A stretch of 64,000 nt of DNA from Manduca sexta. Lineage: Eukaryota; Arthropoda; Insecta; Lepidoptera; Sphingidae. Within the stretch, counting starts at the first letter, position 1; the number at the start of each line of letters is the position of its first letter. The translations under genes were made by a program, and so were the position numbers. Positions 43,851 through 57,039 of this stretch are shown here, piece by piece. Below the pieces are notes generated by a model. That model saw only the letters and a program-made list of their open reading frames with translations. It ran no database searches and was not told the DNA's origin. The stretch is from positions 682,001 to 746,000 of the forward strand of contig NC_051142.1 of the NCBI RefSeq assembly GCF_014839805.1, in the 5' to 3' direction.

Positions 43851-46724
43851 ATCTACCGCTATACAAGGTAATGATCAATTCCTTGTTCAATTAATGGTTT
43901 TGAATGTTGCTATATTTTTGACATGTGCTTCCTGTATTATCAGATATAAAGACTGACGGTTGTTAGTTTAGAATAGATCTTAATGACCTGGTAGTGAACA
44001 TTTAAATGTAGGAGGTGCAACATTATAGTCAAAAAGCAAGTATGACTGATTATCTGTCAAAATGTATACTTGAATCTTGAAAGAGTTAATAATTATCATT
44101 TTCTTATACTTGTGCAAGTCTAAAACTGTTTCTGAATCGAAATCAGAAAAGAAGTTCGATATTTAAATTTAACTTTTTTTTTATATGTAGTCCCTTCGTC
44201 ACGGTTTGTAATCACTTACTGTGCAAAATTAAAATCTTTTGTACGGTTGGTAAGGCACGCTCCACACGAAACAGGTGGAAAACAAGGACCGTGAAAGTTG
44301 ATGCCACGCGTATTACACGCTTCGGAAACACTTTTTAGAGAATTATTCACATATTCATTGTTTTGGTGGATACAAACCTCTTTTGTCTATACCTTGTTCG
44401 GTCTGCTTTATGGACAGATGTTTTGGCTATGGTAAGTTAGCGGTGTGGTTATAAAGGCTTTACTTGTTTTTTTTATGTAGATCTATTGTGTTGTTTTTAA
44501 TATTATGCTCGTTATTATGTTAGACACGCTTAAAATGCTACTATAACAAGCGAGATAATTATAGGTTAAACTTAATGTTGTTATACTTTATGTTAGTTCC
44601 AAGAACAATAACATAGATTTCAAACAAGTTTGTTCGTGAAACAAGACAACTAAATTGGGGCAGATTTTGTACAAAAACGAAGATCCGCGGTATCATTTTA
44701 TTTAACTTTTACTACAAAAATAATACCCGCCAGACCAGTTTTACGACCTACATCAGATGTTGAGCTTTACGAGTATTTTCTAAAGTAAACGGTGTGTGTA
44801 ATTTAAAAATATAAGGCTGTGATCCTCTAGGGTAAACGGCAATATCACCGACACAACTTAATTAAAATTTGTGTTGTGGTTGTGAGAAATTCATATATTC
44901 TTTACATTATAATTATACGCGTAAATAATATTACTTACCTAAATTTAGCAGTGTTTAGGAGAGAGCAGTCAATAGTTTCACATAAAAGGTAGGTAAGTAT
45001 ATGTTTTTTTCCTAAAATATAAAATAAAAATAATGGTTTTATATAGAAAAAAAAACTACTTATAAATACCTAAAGGTCAGTATTTTTTCTTTGCTCTCTA
45101 ATATTACTAATTATAAATAAATTATGGATAATAGTTATTTAATAAGGCTTGTAATGTAACAAAATTTCCATTAATCACCGAATTTAGTCTGTCATCTAAA
45201 GACCAGGGTAAATGCCCAAACTGCCTTGAGTTACATACGTTAATTTTGACAACCGCTGATTTATGTACAATCATACAAGTGACCATATTGGGTGAGTTTA
45301 CCCCACCGATGTCCCACTTTAGTATCGGTAAACGTGGGCGTTCCTTTGTTGCCGATTCGCACAGATCTGTAAGTAGAATTAATGTAGGATCAGTGATATA
45401 TTAGCATATTCTGAATAGAAAGCTGAGTTAGCATAATTTGCATGGTAAAAATTATGGTATCATTATGCTTTGTTTGAGTGGAAAGAGAAGTTGTAATGCG
45501 TGACGTGTCCATAGGAATTTGGGTCTAGCTCTTCGTCAATAGGGACGAATTGGAGTTTAGTTTTAGTTTAGTGATTGACATTTAATTAATAAAAACAATA
45601 GCGTGAAATCGCATGGCGGGCCATCTGATAACTTCCGTCATTGGATATGTTCCCATGGTCCCCGCATGGCGCACGGATCGGTGCATGTTCTCACGAAAAC
45701 CGTTCATTCGCATGTAATTGTTGTATCGGCATTGGTAACAACTGGTTGCTAGTTGTAAGTTATGCAACGAACGTATTCAGAGAAGTAAGGAATAAAATGG
45801 AAACAAATACTTACTTTAAAATTGTGTTGATTTATTAGGTAATGAGAGATCTAAACAGAAGAATGATTTTAAATAATGTTTAATTTTTTTTCAGATTCCA
45901 AAATTATTAATGTTTTGTTCGTTATTTAAATCTTACACTTTATTTAGATACTGGCCAAATATAGACTCATAATTACGAACACGAGTGATACGGGTGTAGT
46001 TGCTACTCATCACGCACGCACGAATTATTCGCCAAGTTATTCGTCGATAGTGTAAATGAGGCATTACAGAAGTCGCATGTAGTAATCATTATATTTTCTT
46101 AATTTTAATTACTATTACCGTAAACCATACAAACCATTCAAGATAATTGTTTTTGTGTAACTCACAATAACAGACTAAATTGAACTAAAAAATTCAAGTT
46201 CAAAAACCTCTAAGCAGTAAATATACAAAAATAGTTGATCAGACAGACCCGTTACAATTGCTTAACAGTGAAATTAAACAGTCATTGATTTTCTTTACCA
46301 AGGTGAAAAAACAATTGATTGTATAAATTGTTTTCTAAAGTACACCCTTTAGTTATTGTAATAACTTCTGCATTCGCTTGATTTAGTCAATAACAACGCA
46401 AACTAATACATATTAGCATTAATTTCACTGATTATAATTTATTTTGTTGTGTGCCAAACAAGTGGGTGGACAAGTTTCGTACATAAATATTGCATTAATT
46501 TTAATTTTTATAGGCAATTATAGACGGAATTGGACATTAATATGCCCGAGTTTATTAAAATATGTACAGTACATTTATTAATTTTGAATACTATATAACA
46601 TTCTGTTGTCTTTAGCACTGATAAGTATATATTCCAAAAGGCTATGGATCTTGTGTTATTAAAGAAGCGTGTAACTTCCGAACATTTTAGGTAAATATTA
46701 TCTCTATAACAGTACAAAACGCCT
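43851..46724. other. Repeat-poor AT-rich DNA, no gene seen
   Basis: Patches of higher GC occur at 44240-44330, 45280-45370 and 45600-45740. Overlapping 61- and 65-codon frames on opposite strands at 45582-45838 are not supported. They may be regulatory or conserved non-coding DNA. Confidence 0.4.
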
Positions 46725-46850
46725 TTTCCTTTAAAGGGGTAGGCAGAGATAAATTACATCTACATTTCTAGTCCCATGCAATAGAGAGCAAACCCATATG
46801 CCATGTCATTAATCATAACGATCATGACCTATATTTTAGGGTTTAGTTAC
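46725..46850 (-). mobile_element. SINE/LINE tail remnant, minus strand
   Basis: CCTTTAAAGGGGTAGGCAGAG, split as CCTTTAAAGG and GGTAGGCAGAG, then TAGTCCCATGCAATAGAGAG and CATATGCCATG resemble a reverse SINE tail common in moths. It is diverged. Confidence 0.45.
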
Positions 46851-46857
46851 ACGTACG

Positions 46858-47162
46858 TGGCGAAAATCTAGTTGGCAATGAAATGGTCTATGGAGATGAA
46901 TGTCCGCAGGTTCAAATCCAAGGGTATGCACCTCTGACTCTTAAAGTTATGTGTGTATTCCATGTGAATTATCGCTCGCTTTAACGGTGAAGGAAAACAT
47001 CGTGATGAAACCTGCATACTTGAGATTCTCTCCATAAGAATTTTCAAGGTTTGTGAAGTCTGTCAATATATTAGGCCAGCGTGGTAGCCTAAGGCTTAAT
47101 CCCTCTCAGTAGTAGAGGAGGTCCGTGCCCAGCAGTGGGACAGTGTATAATACAGGGATGAT
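46858..47162 (+). mobile_element. SINE, older copy of the 38961 family
   Basis: CGCAGGTTCAAATCCAAGGG, GGAAAACATCGTGATGAAAC, CTGCATACTTGAGATTC, TTAGGCCAGCGTGG, CTCTCAGTAGTAGAGGAGG and GTATAATACAGGGATG follow the family order with small deletions. The head is mutated. It is non-coding. Confidence 0.85.
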
Positions 47163-48945
47163 ATACGTACATTAAACAGAAAAAATATTTTGCACGAACA
47201 TTTTAATATCAGTACATCTTCACAGTTCACTCTTACTTTATTCAAGTTCATGAAACTTTTAATGTATGTGCATATAAATTATGTTACGACGGCACATGGG
47301 GTTGCCAGTACTCAGAATATATTAAAGCCACAAGAAATATACTCTTATCTATGTTGATGTATGGAAATAAATAGTACGTAGATAGAATAAAGTATATCTA
47401 ATTTGGACTAGTTGGTTTTTTGTTAAGAAAAGGAACCCTTGAAGGTCTACTTAATTTTAAAAAATATGTAGAAAAACCTTTGATTAAATTGCAACATATC
47501 ACGATATTATAAAAACTTAATAATAAAAGAACTATCAGAAATTCGTAGTATGTTTTTGGACTACAACACAAAAAAAACACCAAGAACATGAATGTTAGGG
47601 CTTGTTAGGAACCGAGCTTCCTTCAATGATACTACCCCTTATTATATTTATGCGTACCTAGTACGTACAAGGCTACAAATATGTTATTTGATATTTTTCT
47701 TAAAATAATTTATTCATCTTATTATCGGTTTTTACGATATAAGCTTATTATTTTCAATTTCATTTCATTTAAAAAAAGTTCCTGCATCCATATTTCAATG
47801 TTAATAGCTTGTAAGTATTCAATATACGTAACGAACTAGCACTTAGAAAAGTAGTATTTTCCCCTCGGCTAAAGACAACATCCGCGCCAGGTTTTGCTAC
47901 CTGCTGTAGTGCTATAGTTTAATTTATAACTATTAATACAATTTATTAATTTCGTTTTCTAATACTCTTAGGTATACAGGGTCAATTTAATATGGCGTTA
48001 ATAAATAAAAACATATACTTGTTTTCTGGGAAACAATACTTTACCATAAGTAATTTTAATCATATACTCGTATGTAAGATAAAAAGTAAGAGTTTTGAAC
48101 TAAATAAATATTAAAAAGAAGTTATTTTAATTTAACATGGTCCTAAGGCCTCTACTAGTATACGATAATGATCCTGGATGGATTGAATGATTTTGGCACA
48201 ATGTTAGTAGAGATAAAGACGACTATGTGGTTTCATTTAATAAATATCATAATTACCCATTGTAATACTGCTTCCCTAAGTAATAAACAAAAGAATTTAT
48301 TCATTTAGATATCTTTAGGTAGATATCTTTTATTACTTTGGATACATATACTTAAAATAATATCATCTAATTACCACTTCATATGTTATTGTTTAAATCA
48401 GACTTTAAACAAAGAAATTCAAAAGAAAATTAATCATGCTCAATGTTTTTCACGATCAATAAAGTTGAAATATGTTCGTTTTCGTTTCGACATGATAGCT
48501 ATTTGCCAATCAATCACAGACGTATCCATTCATCCGTTCATTGCTCATGCGTTACGCTTTTTGTTCCCCTAATGATATTCAGTGCGCTGATCCTTACATT
48601 GAGTGTAGACGGTCGGCGAACCAGCAAACTGGAAGGCTTACTACGAAAAAACATAAATAGGTATCTAAACTTTTTAGTTATCTTTAAAGTTATTTAGGAA
48701 GTTATTTGGAGTATCCTCGATACAAGACGTTCCGTGTTGGTATCAATACCTTCATCTACCTCTGTCAAACATGGCATTGTGTCCAGATTTGACTCAATAA
48801 TGATCTGTGGAATTAATGAAATTTAAGGCTCAATGTCTTAAGTTTTAAAGCAGCGTAGTCATAGCATTGCGATTTACTTTATAAAACACAGTTGAGGGCA
48901 GTGCGTTCATCATATAGCTCATTCGTTTCCTCATTAATTTATTTG
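47163..48945. other. AT-rich DNA, no gene seen
   Basis: An 84-codon frame (48443-48697) has a hydrophobic middle but no splice, start-context or family evidence. Confidence 0.4.
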
Positions 48946-49103
48946 CAATGGCGAAAGGTGAATTTTTCTAAAGGGAACCTGATACAACATATAGATACTA
49001 ATATGCATAAATGCGGTGCAAATTGTTCTAGTAATAATTAGATTCTACATACATTTTAAATAAAGGGAAGCATAAATCGTATTATATGGACCCTTCGCCA
49101 CTG
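48946..49103. mobile_element. hAT-like MITE, copy 5
   Basis: Ends are CAATGGCGAAAGGTG and ACCCTTCGCCACTG, and the interior has AAAGGGAAGCATAAATCG. Flanks TTTATTTG (48938-48945) and TTTGTTTA (49104-49111) agree at 6 of 8 positions. It has the same orientation as copy 2. Confidence 0.85.
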
Positions 49104-51286
49104 TTTGTTTAAAAATTCAACTCGATTTAAGTTAAATTAGAACGCGAGCTTGAATCGTTGGACAATTGTATGTAAACCACACTGTTTGCACACAAAGAGA
49201 AAGTGCGTATCTTAATATTAATGATGTCATTCGCTAGTCGCGGCAGCACCGTGAAACTTTACATAGTGTAAGATAAAGAATACAGTTATGTGTATTAACG
49301 AAGTGTGATTATTAAACTCATAATTATATTATGCTGACCGTTTTAATAAATCTACCTTTTTTATTTATTTGATATTATTACTAAAGTAGTATTATTATTT
49401 TTTTGGAGACAATACTTACTTAATTTTTCTCAGAATAATATTTTATGTCGATATATAACTTTATGTAAGCTGTAGATACTTTCAAAAGGTAATCATACCA
49501 TAATATACTGAATACCTTTGTGTTAAAAAATGTACTGTACGTATTATCTAATGGTATCTCTAATAATAAATATATGTAATATATAGTAAGTAGGTATATA
49601 CCTACACATTCTGAAACGAAAACGGAGTTTTTGCAAAACAACTGTTTATTAGAATATTTGCTATTAATTTAATATAAAGTTAATATTTCACATCCATTCA
49701 CATATTTTATTCTCAAAAGGGTAGGTAGATGTTCAATCAGTGGACATACTTTTAGTCATGTGTTCGGTCCCGTAATGTTTAGGTATCAAACAAATGCAGT
49801 TGTAGGAATATAAAAAAACATATTAATAAATAAATTTTACAGAATAACATTAGCACATAATTATTGTAGACAAGAGTGTAAGCACCTAAGCCTTCTGTCG
49901 AAACTAGATAGGAAAATAATGAAGAAATCTGCCCATAATTGAAATATAATTTGTAATGCATTATTCGTGCTAGACGCGGCAAATGCAACGTTAGTAAATA
50001 ATTAATTTCACAGAACAGTGATGATAGTAATAACGATAATTTATATACGTGACCTTTAGCTTGAACTTTGAATGCAACCCATTGGAACGTTAGCAAGTAG
50101 TCACCACGCAATAGGCAGCGAACATGAGCATTTGTTTGTGTCTTCTTTGATATATTGGTATATTATTTGTGTAAAATCTATCAGCGCTTGCTATAAGATC
50201 GGGACATCAATGTATAATTGGAATGTCTATTTTACTATCGTGCACCATTATTTTAAACACACTAATTTCTTTTTATTCTACCATTGTTGTTCACAAATAG
50301 TCTGATTAGTTTTTACATTCCGAACGAATGTTAACACACCAAATTACAATTGACTATTTGCAATATTTAAATTTACATAAAAATGATTTCAACAATATAA
50401 CTTTTTAGTGAACAATGTGCTTACGATGTTTCTAGTATACATTATAAGCACATTGTATAATAGTTGTTATTGGGTTTTTGATATTTAGTAAACACGAATG
50501 TGCTGAGAACATGGCTTTATCCATGTTGCATGATTTATTTATGTTCTTATAATAGTATATTTAGCAGTCCTAGTATACATTATGTTTTTTTTGGTAGTTA
50601 GTAGTGTAAAGCCACTCAACTCTTCTTTAATATTCCCTTATTTAAGTTTCTTAAGTTTAAAGAATTTTATCGCAATAAAAAGAAATAGAGAATTGTTTAT
50701 TTAGTTGCTTCTTACGCTGACTCGATTCAATACTTATTTTAAGTCTTATGTGATACGAGCAGCTTAGCGTTGTCGCATTTAAATTTTTGTAACTATAATA
50801 TTTTGCAACAAATTTCTTTGTATATTTTCTTCCTTCTTACAAAGAGCATGTGTTAAGACAAAAATGGCGGCAAAATTATAGTGTACGTGTTCGCAGTCGA
50901 CTTTTGCAAGCTAAACGCTCCGATACAGTTACTGTAACCGCGTCGTGGGCCGCGTAACTGTTCATAATTGTTTAGATTTTTTATACAAAACCTGTTTGAG
51001 AAAGTACGAGCGAAGGATATTTTGCAATTGTAACCCCATTCCTGAGTTTTCATAATCGCATCATCGGAATTTGTTGCTTTGTTGCTAATATAAGCTTACT
51101 TTGTATAAATGTTAGGTTATTATACAGAGTTGATGTCGAGCAAATAGGTACCCAATTTTGTGAAAATTTGGCCAAATCTGTTCTGAAAAATTATTAAAGA
51201 AATGTTTTGCGTTGACTCTACACTGAAGTTATACTATAGAAATTTATATTTATTATAGTACTAAAGTTTTGTCTATCATTATTATA
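49104..51286. other. No supported gene
   Basis: A possible reverse SINE tail (49715-49780, AAAAGGGTAGGTAGATG then GTTCGGTCCCGTAATG) is too diverged to be sure. A 110-codon minus frame (49779-50111) is unsupported. A 12-bp inverted repeat, ACAATGTGCTTA, lies at 50412-50423 and 50445-50456. Confidence 0.4.
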
Positions 51287-51537
51287 TCCTACTTATATTA
51301 TAAATGCGAAAGTTTGTGAGGAAGGATGAATGTTTGTTCCTCTTTCACGAAAAAACTACTGAACGGACTTGGATGAAACTTTACAGTAATATTGGTTATA
51401 CATCAGAATAACATATAGGCTACAATTTATAATGGTTTTATGTAATTTGGTCATAATATAACGATACATATCAAGTAAGTCGAAAAAATAAATCCGGAAA
51501 AGTCCTTCACGCGGGCGAAGCCGCGGGCAAAAGCCAG
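51287..51537 (+). mobile_element. Intact short Helitron
   Basis: It starts A|TCCTACTTATATTATAAATG and has GCGAAAGTTTGTGAGG, ACTACTGAACGGACTTGG and AACATATAGGCTACAATTTA. It ends CGCGGGCGAAGCCGCGGGC, AAAAGCCAG|T. The terminal hairpin is intact. The last four bases are CCAG instead of CTAG. A and T flank it as expected for Helitron insertion. It is non-coding. Confidence 0.88.
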
Positions 51538-51689
51538 TATTATATAATTTTAAATAAGTCCTCCATAGTCAAGAGTTCATTCTAGCAATCGAGCCTGCTA
51601 CCCAATTCTTGGCTTGCTATTTTTGCTGAACGAGATAGCGTGTGAACTCTATAGGTCTTCATTTAAGTAGAGATTTTTATAAGGTACTA

Positions 51690-52188
51690 TCTTCCGTCCG
51701 CAGCTTCGCCCGCGTGGATTTCGGGTTTCAAAAATGGAGAAGGTGCTCAATTTGTCGGGATGTTTTTTTAATTTATGGTGGTATGCAGGTGGTCCGATTG
51801 TCCGGTCAGGGTCTGATGATGGGATCCTGGTGAAATCGAAGGAACTTTTAACCATTAAGGTTGCACACGAAATGACGGAAGCTTAAAAATGGAGTAACTT
51901 CTCCCGTTTTCCCAACATTTTCCATCACTGCTATGCTCCTATTAATTGTAGCGTGATGAAAAGTATACTATAACCAGCTCAGGAGTATGAAAAATAATTG
52001 TACCAAGTTAAGTTAAAATCCGTCGAGTAGTTTTTGTTTCTATAACGGTTATACAGACAGACAGACAAAAATTTTACTAATTGCATTTTTGGCATCAGTA
52101 TCGATCCCTAATCACCCCCTGATAGTTATTTTGGAAATATATTTCATGTACAGAATTGACCCCTCTACAGATTTATTATAAGTATAGA
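51690..52188 (-). mobile_element. Helitron-like element related to the 123-bp repeats
   Basis: CCGCAGCTTCGCCCGCGTGG at the left is the reverse of a Helitron 3' hairpin region. CATCACTGCTATGCTCCTAT and GTAGCGTGATGA are a single diverged version of the 123-bp unit. AGTATAGAT at the right corresponds to the 5' TCTATACT end. It is a candidate single-unit ancestor or cousin of the array-bearing Helitrons. Confidence 0.7.
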
Positions 52189-52469
52189 TATGCAAAAGTA
52201 GCTCAAAAATTGTCCTTAACGAAAACATGCATTTTAAAGTAAAACAAAAGAAATAATATCGTGAAGCCAACCAAATAACTAATGATATATTAAATTTTGT
52301 GACTGTTCAATTTAGTCGGGTCCGCGATATCACTTTTGTTGAGTTTCAGAACGCGAAATTACATTATTATATTCTGTGCTCCAACGCACACTGCTTTGAT
52401 GTTAGGAACACACCTACATTGCTTAGACAACAGTGAACTTTATACAATAGCAATAAAGCTCAAATTGAC

Positions 52470-52678
52470 TCTACGTATTAGTTAGAAAATGTTTGTATGG
52501 GAAATAGAAAAATGCTGTTTTGAGGATTTTCCCGGCAATTATTCGAATTTTTCTCACCTTTTAAACCTTCCCTAGACCTCCACGAATAATTCAAGACCAA
52601 GATAAGATAAATCCGTTCAGCCGTTCTCGAGTTTTAGCGAGACTAACGAACAGCAATTCATTTTTATATATATAGATA
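52470..52678 (+). mobile_element. LINE 3' end (RTE-like), truncated
   Basis: AAATCCGTTCAGCCGTTCTC, GAGTTTTAGCGAGACTAACG and AACAGCAATTCATTTTTATA lead into a TATATATAGATAT end. I recognise this as a common lepidopteran LINE 3' terminus, from general knowledge. No coding part remains. Confidence 0.65.
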
Positions 52679-53561
52679 TTTCCCGCTTATATATTTCGAA
52701 TAATTTCAAACCCTTAGTGTTTCTGTAAGAGTATACAATAAAATGAATTGAAGTCCATTGTGTTTCTTACAATGTATTACGGTCTCGTGTAAGTAAGTCA
52801 GTGCTTGTCGTTTGTAACGCAAATTATAAACGCATTAACATTCATTCCAGTGCGTGATTCCGAGTTTTCTTTTGATTTATGTACGACAACAAAGAATATG
52901 TTAAAATAAAAAACCTAAACCTTCAACAAGATAAATTAAGTACGGTTTAATTCGCTAAATATTACTTTCTTATTTAGATAACATTCTTATCTCTACTTTC
53001 GTAGAGACGTAATAAGTAAATACATAATAAATAGCGGAGTGCATATTATTGTGTCGACTTTACAAATTGTAAATTGAACGCGGTCATGAACTATCACACA
53101 GGAGTAACACATAATTCCAGACTTTGTCAAAAGATGTCGCTTAAAAATATATTCGAACTTTTTATAGGACAACCAAAAAGGTATTGACTTACCTACGTTT
53201 TCTAAGTTATGTGCTGGGCGTTTGCTGAATTTGATCCTTATGTTATGTCGATTTAATTACAATCAAATACACGGATTTTTATTTTTATAGTAATGTGTTT
53301 TAAATGGTTAAGACAAATAAAGTTACTACCCCTTTGGATGTGTTTGTATACATAAAAGCAAGTGTCAAAGATATTCAACGACTAAGCATTGGCTTCGCAA
53401 TGTAGAGAAATTTTGCATATTTGTAATTCTTCAAGTACCTACAATAGTAATATTTACATACAAAAGTCTATAAGAGGAAGCATGGACGATATAAGAATGT
53501 ATTATTAAGATTTATATGACGATAGCTTGGCTATCTATTGCATCCGGGATTAAAATCTATA
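52679..53561. other. No supported gene
   Basis: AT-rich, with no frame or repeat end recognised. Confidence 0.45.
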
Positions 53562-54450
53562 TCTATATACTATTATATAAAGCTGAAGAGTTTGTTTGTT
53601 TGTTTGTTTGTTTGTTTGAACGCGCTAATCTCAGGAACTACCGGACCAAACTGAAAAATTCTTTTTACGTTGGATAGCCCTTTGTTCGTGGAGTGCTATA
53701 GGCTATATATCATCACGCTATACCCAATAGGAGCGGGGCAGTAATGGATAATCTCAGGAACTACCGGTCCAAACTGAAAAATTCTTTTTGCGTTGGATAG
53801 CCCTTTGTTCGTGGAGTGCTATAGGCTATATATCATCACGCTATACCCAATAGGAGCGGGGCAGTAATGGCTAATCTCAGGAACTACCGGTCCAAACTGA
53901 AAAATTCTTTTTACGTTGGATAGCCCTTTGTTCGTGGAGTGCTATAGGCTATATATCATCACGCTATACCCAATAGGAGCGGAGCAGTAATGTCTAATCT
54001 CAGGAACTACCGATTCAAACTGAAAAAATATTTTTGTGTTGAATAGTCCTTTGTTTGTGGAGTGCTCAAAGTTATATATCATCACGCTATGACCAATAGG
54101 AGCGGAGCAGTAATGAAACATGTTGCAAAAACGGGGAAAATTATGAGTTTTGAGAGCTTCCGTTGCCTGCGCTGCGTAAAAGGTTAAAGTTATGCAACAA
54201 TGATGTATGACGGGAATGTTTCACTTAAAAAGTTCTAAAAAATATATTATAAAACAAAGTCCCCCGCTGCATCTGTCTGCCTGAACGTATTAAACTCAAA
54301 AACTACCCAACGTATTAAGATGAAATTTGGTATGGAGACAGTTTGAGACCCTGGGAAGAACATAGGCTCCCGGGAAACTACTACTTTTATAACGGAAAAC
54401 TTTAGCCTGAAAAACTTTATAACGCGGGCGGAGCCGCGAGCAAAAGCTAG
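53562..54450 (+). mobile_element. Non-autonomous Helitron with four 123-bp units
   Basis: It starts A|TCTATATACTATTATATAAAG then GAAGAGTTTGTTTGTTTG and ends CGCGGGCGGAGCCGCG, AGCAAAAG, CTAG|T. It is the same element as 15170-16283 in opposite orientation, with a shorter internal array. The segment after the array (AACATGTTGCAAAAACGGGG and GACGGGAATGTTTCACTT) is shared by both. There is no Rep/helicase. Confidence 0.93.
53630..54116 (+). repeat. Tandem array inside Helitron, 123-bp period, four units
   Basis: GTAATG after GAGCGG(G/A)GCA starts at 53741, 53864, 53987 and 54110, exactly 123 bp apart. Units share AATCTCAGGAACTACCG and GGATAGCCCTTTGTTCGTGG. The distal unit (GAATAGTCC, CTCAAAGTTATATATC) matches the distinctive unit at about 15790 in the other copy. 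Confidence 0.95.
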
Positions 54451-55289
54451 TAGATTATAGATGTAGTAAGTGAATTGCTACGAAAAAGTTACATTCAAGA
54501 ATATATCCATCATAAAAATAAATTCAAATAGAAACCTCAATTAACATTATCCTCTATTGGTTTACCAAATAATAATTTTCTTCCATGGCCTATACAAAAA
54601 TTAAAAACAAAACATTCTATTTTTAAATTATTAATTAATAGGTTAAGTTTGTTTGTAAAAAAGAGTTTAATGAGGGGCTCGTGACTGATTTAAGCCTACA
54701 TAATTGTATGTTTAGGTTGGTCAAATACCATCTTTCAATTTAGTACAGATACTAGGAAATCAATGTAATGGCTGGACTCTATTTGTATTCCTAGAAACTA
54801 TTTCATCTGTAATGCCGTACTACTACATTTCTGCTATCGTTTCATAGCACAGTTTCATTTCAACGATGTAGAATTTACTGGTGAACAAAATTACAATTGA
54901 ACACCTAAAGTCACCTAACACCCAAATAAGTAAACAACACTTCGAAATGCCCCGGAAAGTACTATTACAACGTGCAAAATTCATGTAAACCTTTTGCAAA
55001 ATATTGCAAATATCTAAGAATTTAAAGATTACGTAGGTAAATCGTAGGTTATGATTAATTGAACAAACCATTATATATAACATTCCGAAGCGAGCAGACA
55101 ATTTACATAACAGCCCATTAGTCGCTATGGACGTATCAAGCACACATACATACGGTCAAGCCTTGCTCTTGACACGCGGTCACTCGCTACGCATATTAAT
55201 AGACCAAAGTGATTCACTTCACTACTTCCACTTATGAGTCGAACTCGAGATATGACACGGTGTGATCGTCTTTTGTTAAGCATTATGCT
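54451..55289. other. No supported gene
   Basis: A 106-codon minus frame (54823-55143) has no splice or domain support. Confidence 0.4.
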
Positions 55290-55390
55290 CCCGTATTGTG
55301 GGAAACACTTTAAATACAGACTGTTTACGCGTGTGATCGGTGCGATGTGACGTCATTGTTATAAATGTCGGGCCGCCGGTATCGATACGG
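55290..55390. promoter_or_regulatory. Cluster of Su(H)-, CRE- and DRE-like sites
   Basis: Within 100 bp there are TGTGGGAA (55297, the Su(H)/CSL consensus), TGACGTCA (55348, a full CRE) and TATCGATA (55380, the DRE core known from Drosophila promoters). GC content is higher than in the flanks, with CGGGCCGCCGG beside the DRE. It suggests an enhancer or promoter. No transcript start can be fixed. Confidence 0.35.
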
Positions 55391-57039
55391 CAAGTATTAA
55401 TCGATTTGGTAATTTGTAATATTCCATTCATGTATTTTGTGACTATATCGTGTATGTCGTAAATTAGATGCGTTGCCGGCTATGGCCGGCAATTTTAAAT
55501 ATTCGTAATTTACGAATTAGGAAAATTTAAAGTGAATAATACTTTTAAATCGATATAATAAATAGACCACTCGTGTTTTATTGATGGCTGATGTCATCCG
55601 TAGTGTTTGAAGTCTAGTACACTATTAAGCAAACGCTATCGTTGCCTTTCTATGTTGAATATTTAAGTGTAGTCATACATCATTTTTTCGAAGTGAAAGT
55701 GTTATTTTTAAAATTATAAAATATAAGATCCCTTACGACTGTTTTCATTTAAAAAATCCCAAACAATCCATCACTTTTGACTTGCTTACAAACGACTTAT
55801 ATTGATCGGTTTATCCTCAAGATCGATACAGAGATTAAGATTGTAGTTTAATAATGTCAAAATATTCTTGTATGCAAAACTTGTGTTGATTATTCTACTT
55901 AATTCATTAAAACAACTGCTTAACTTATAAAAAAATAGTATCTCAGTTTTCAGTCATTTCATTCATAATCAATAATTTACTACAATTTCATAATCATTCA
56001 TTTATTAAAACTTATGTTTAGTATTGTCAAATCATATTGTGACCATTCAGCTTACTTATTTAACGCGACAAATAAGTATTTATTAGGTTATAAACAGCGT
56101 CCCTCGCTGAATTGGCGCCAATTAGGAATCCGACGATACAATCAAGTTTAAATGTTTCTCAAAGCAAACTGACTGCGCTCATAAAGGAAGAAGACTTCAT
56201 AATAAAAGTTGTATTATACCAAGGTAGGGGGTAACGTGCCAAGTTTCATTGAACAAACTGCGTAACCTCTTTGTTTTTTAATAGTCGGATAGTACATTAA
56301 CTATTGCAAATTATATTCTTATAAAAAATAAGGTTTAAAATTAAAAATCAAGCTATAAAAATGTTTTATTATGATTTTGAAAAGTAAATTAACTTGATTC
56401 ATTAAATTCGATATATCCTTTACTGTAAGGAAACAATAATTCAAATATATTTTCTTGACGTGTTTATGCGTGGCTTATTCATAATGCAGGAAATTGTAAT
56501 GGAGTTAATTATTATTAACTCTATAAAGAAAACATTACGATTTATACGCACAGGTGCATACTTATGAATAATTTGTAATATTGGCCGCAAAGTATTTATA
56601 TACCGACATAACCTGTTTAATGTAAGTACTTAAATGTAACTTACAACTTTGTAGTAATCATTGATCAATCCAAAATAAGTGTACGAAAATATTTTGACAG
56701 AATTCGTTTTTCATTAGGCTTTAAGTTGTTTCGTAGTGATTAATATTTAATTTAGTTAGTAAAATCTCTCCCTACCTAAGGCTTATAGCCTTCATAATTA
56801 AAGTGTAAAAGAAGTAATATTTTTCGGCATTGTTAATTTTTTATGTTCGAAATTTGAAATAAAAAGAAATCAGGCAACGAAGACGTTGCCGTTGCATAAT
56901 TACTGATCCTAAACACGCATTCAGAAGCCTCTACATAGACTATGCAGTTCCGTATAGATTATAATATTATTATAGTTCCATTTATAAATACTGGCCGAAT
57001 GTAGCAAAACAAAAATAAACAGCCGTATTATATTTATTA
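55391..57039. other. AT-rich DNA, no gene seen
   Basis: No coding frame, repeat terminus or splice pattern was supported. Confidence 0.45.

Noticed and set aside
49779..50111. 110-codon minus-strand frame
   Set aside because: It is rich in Leu/Phe/Tyr from AT bias, with no supporting signal.
54823..55143. 106-codon minus-strand frame
   Set aside because: There is no acceptor, donor or domain, and its composition is like random AT-rich sequence.
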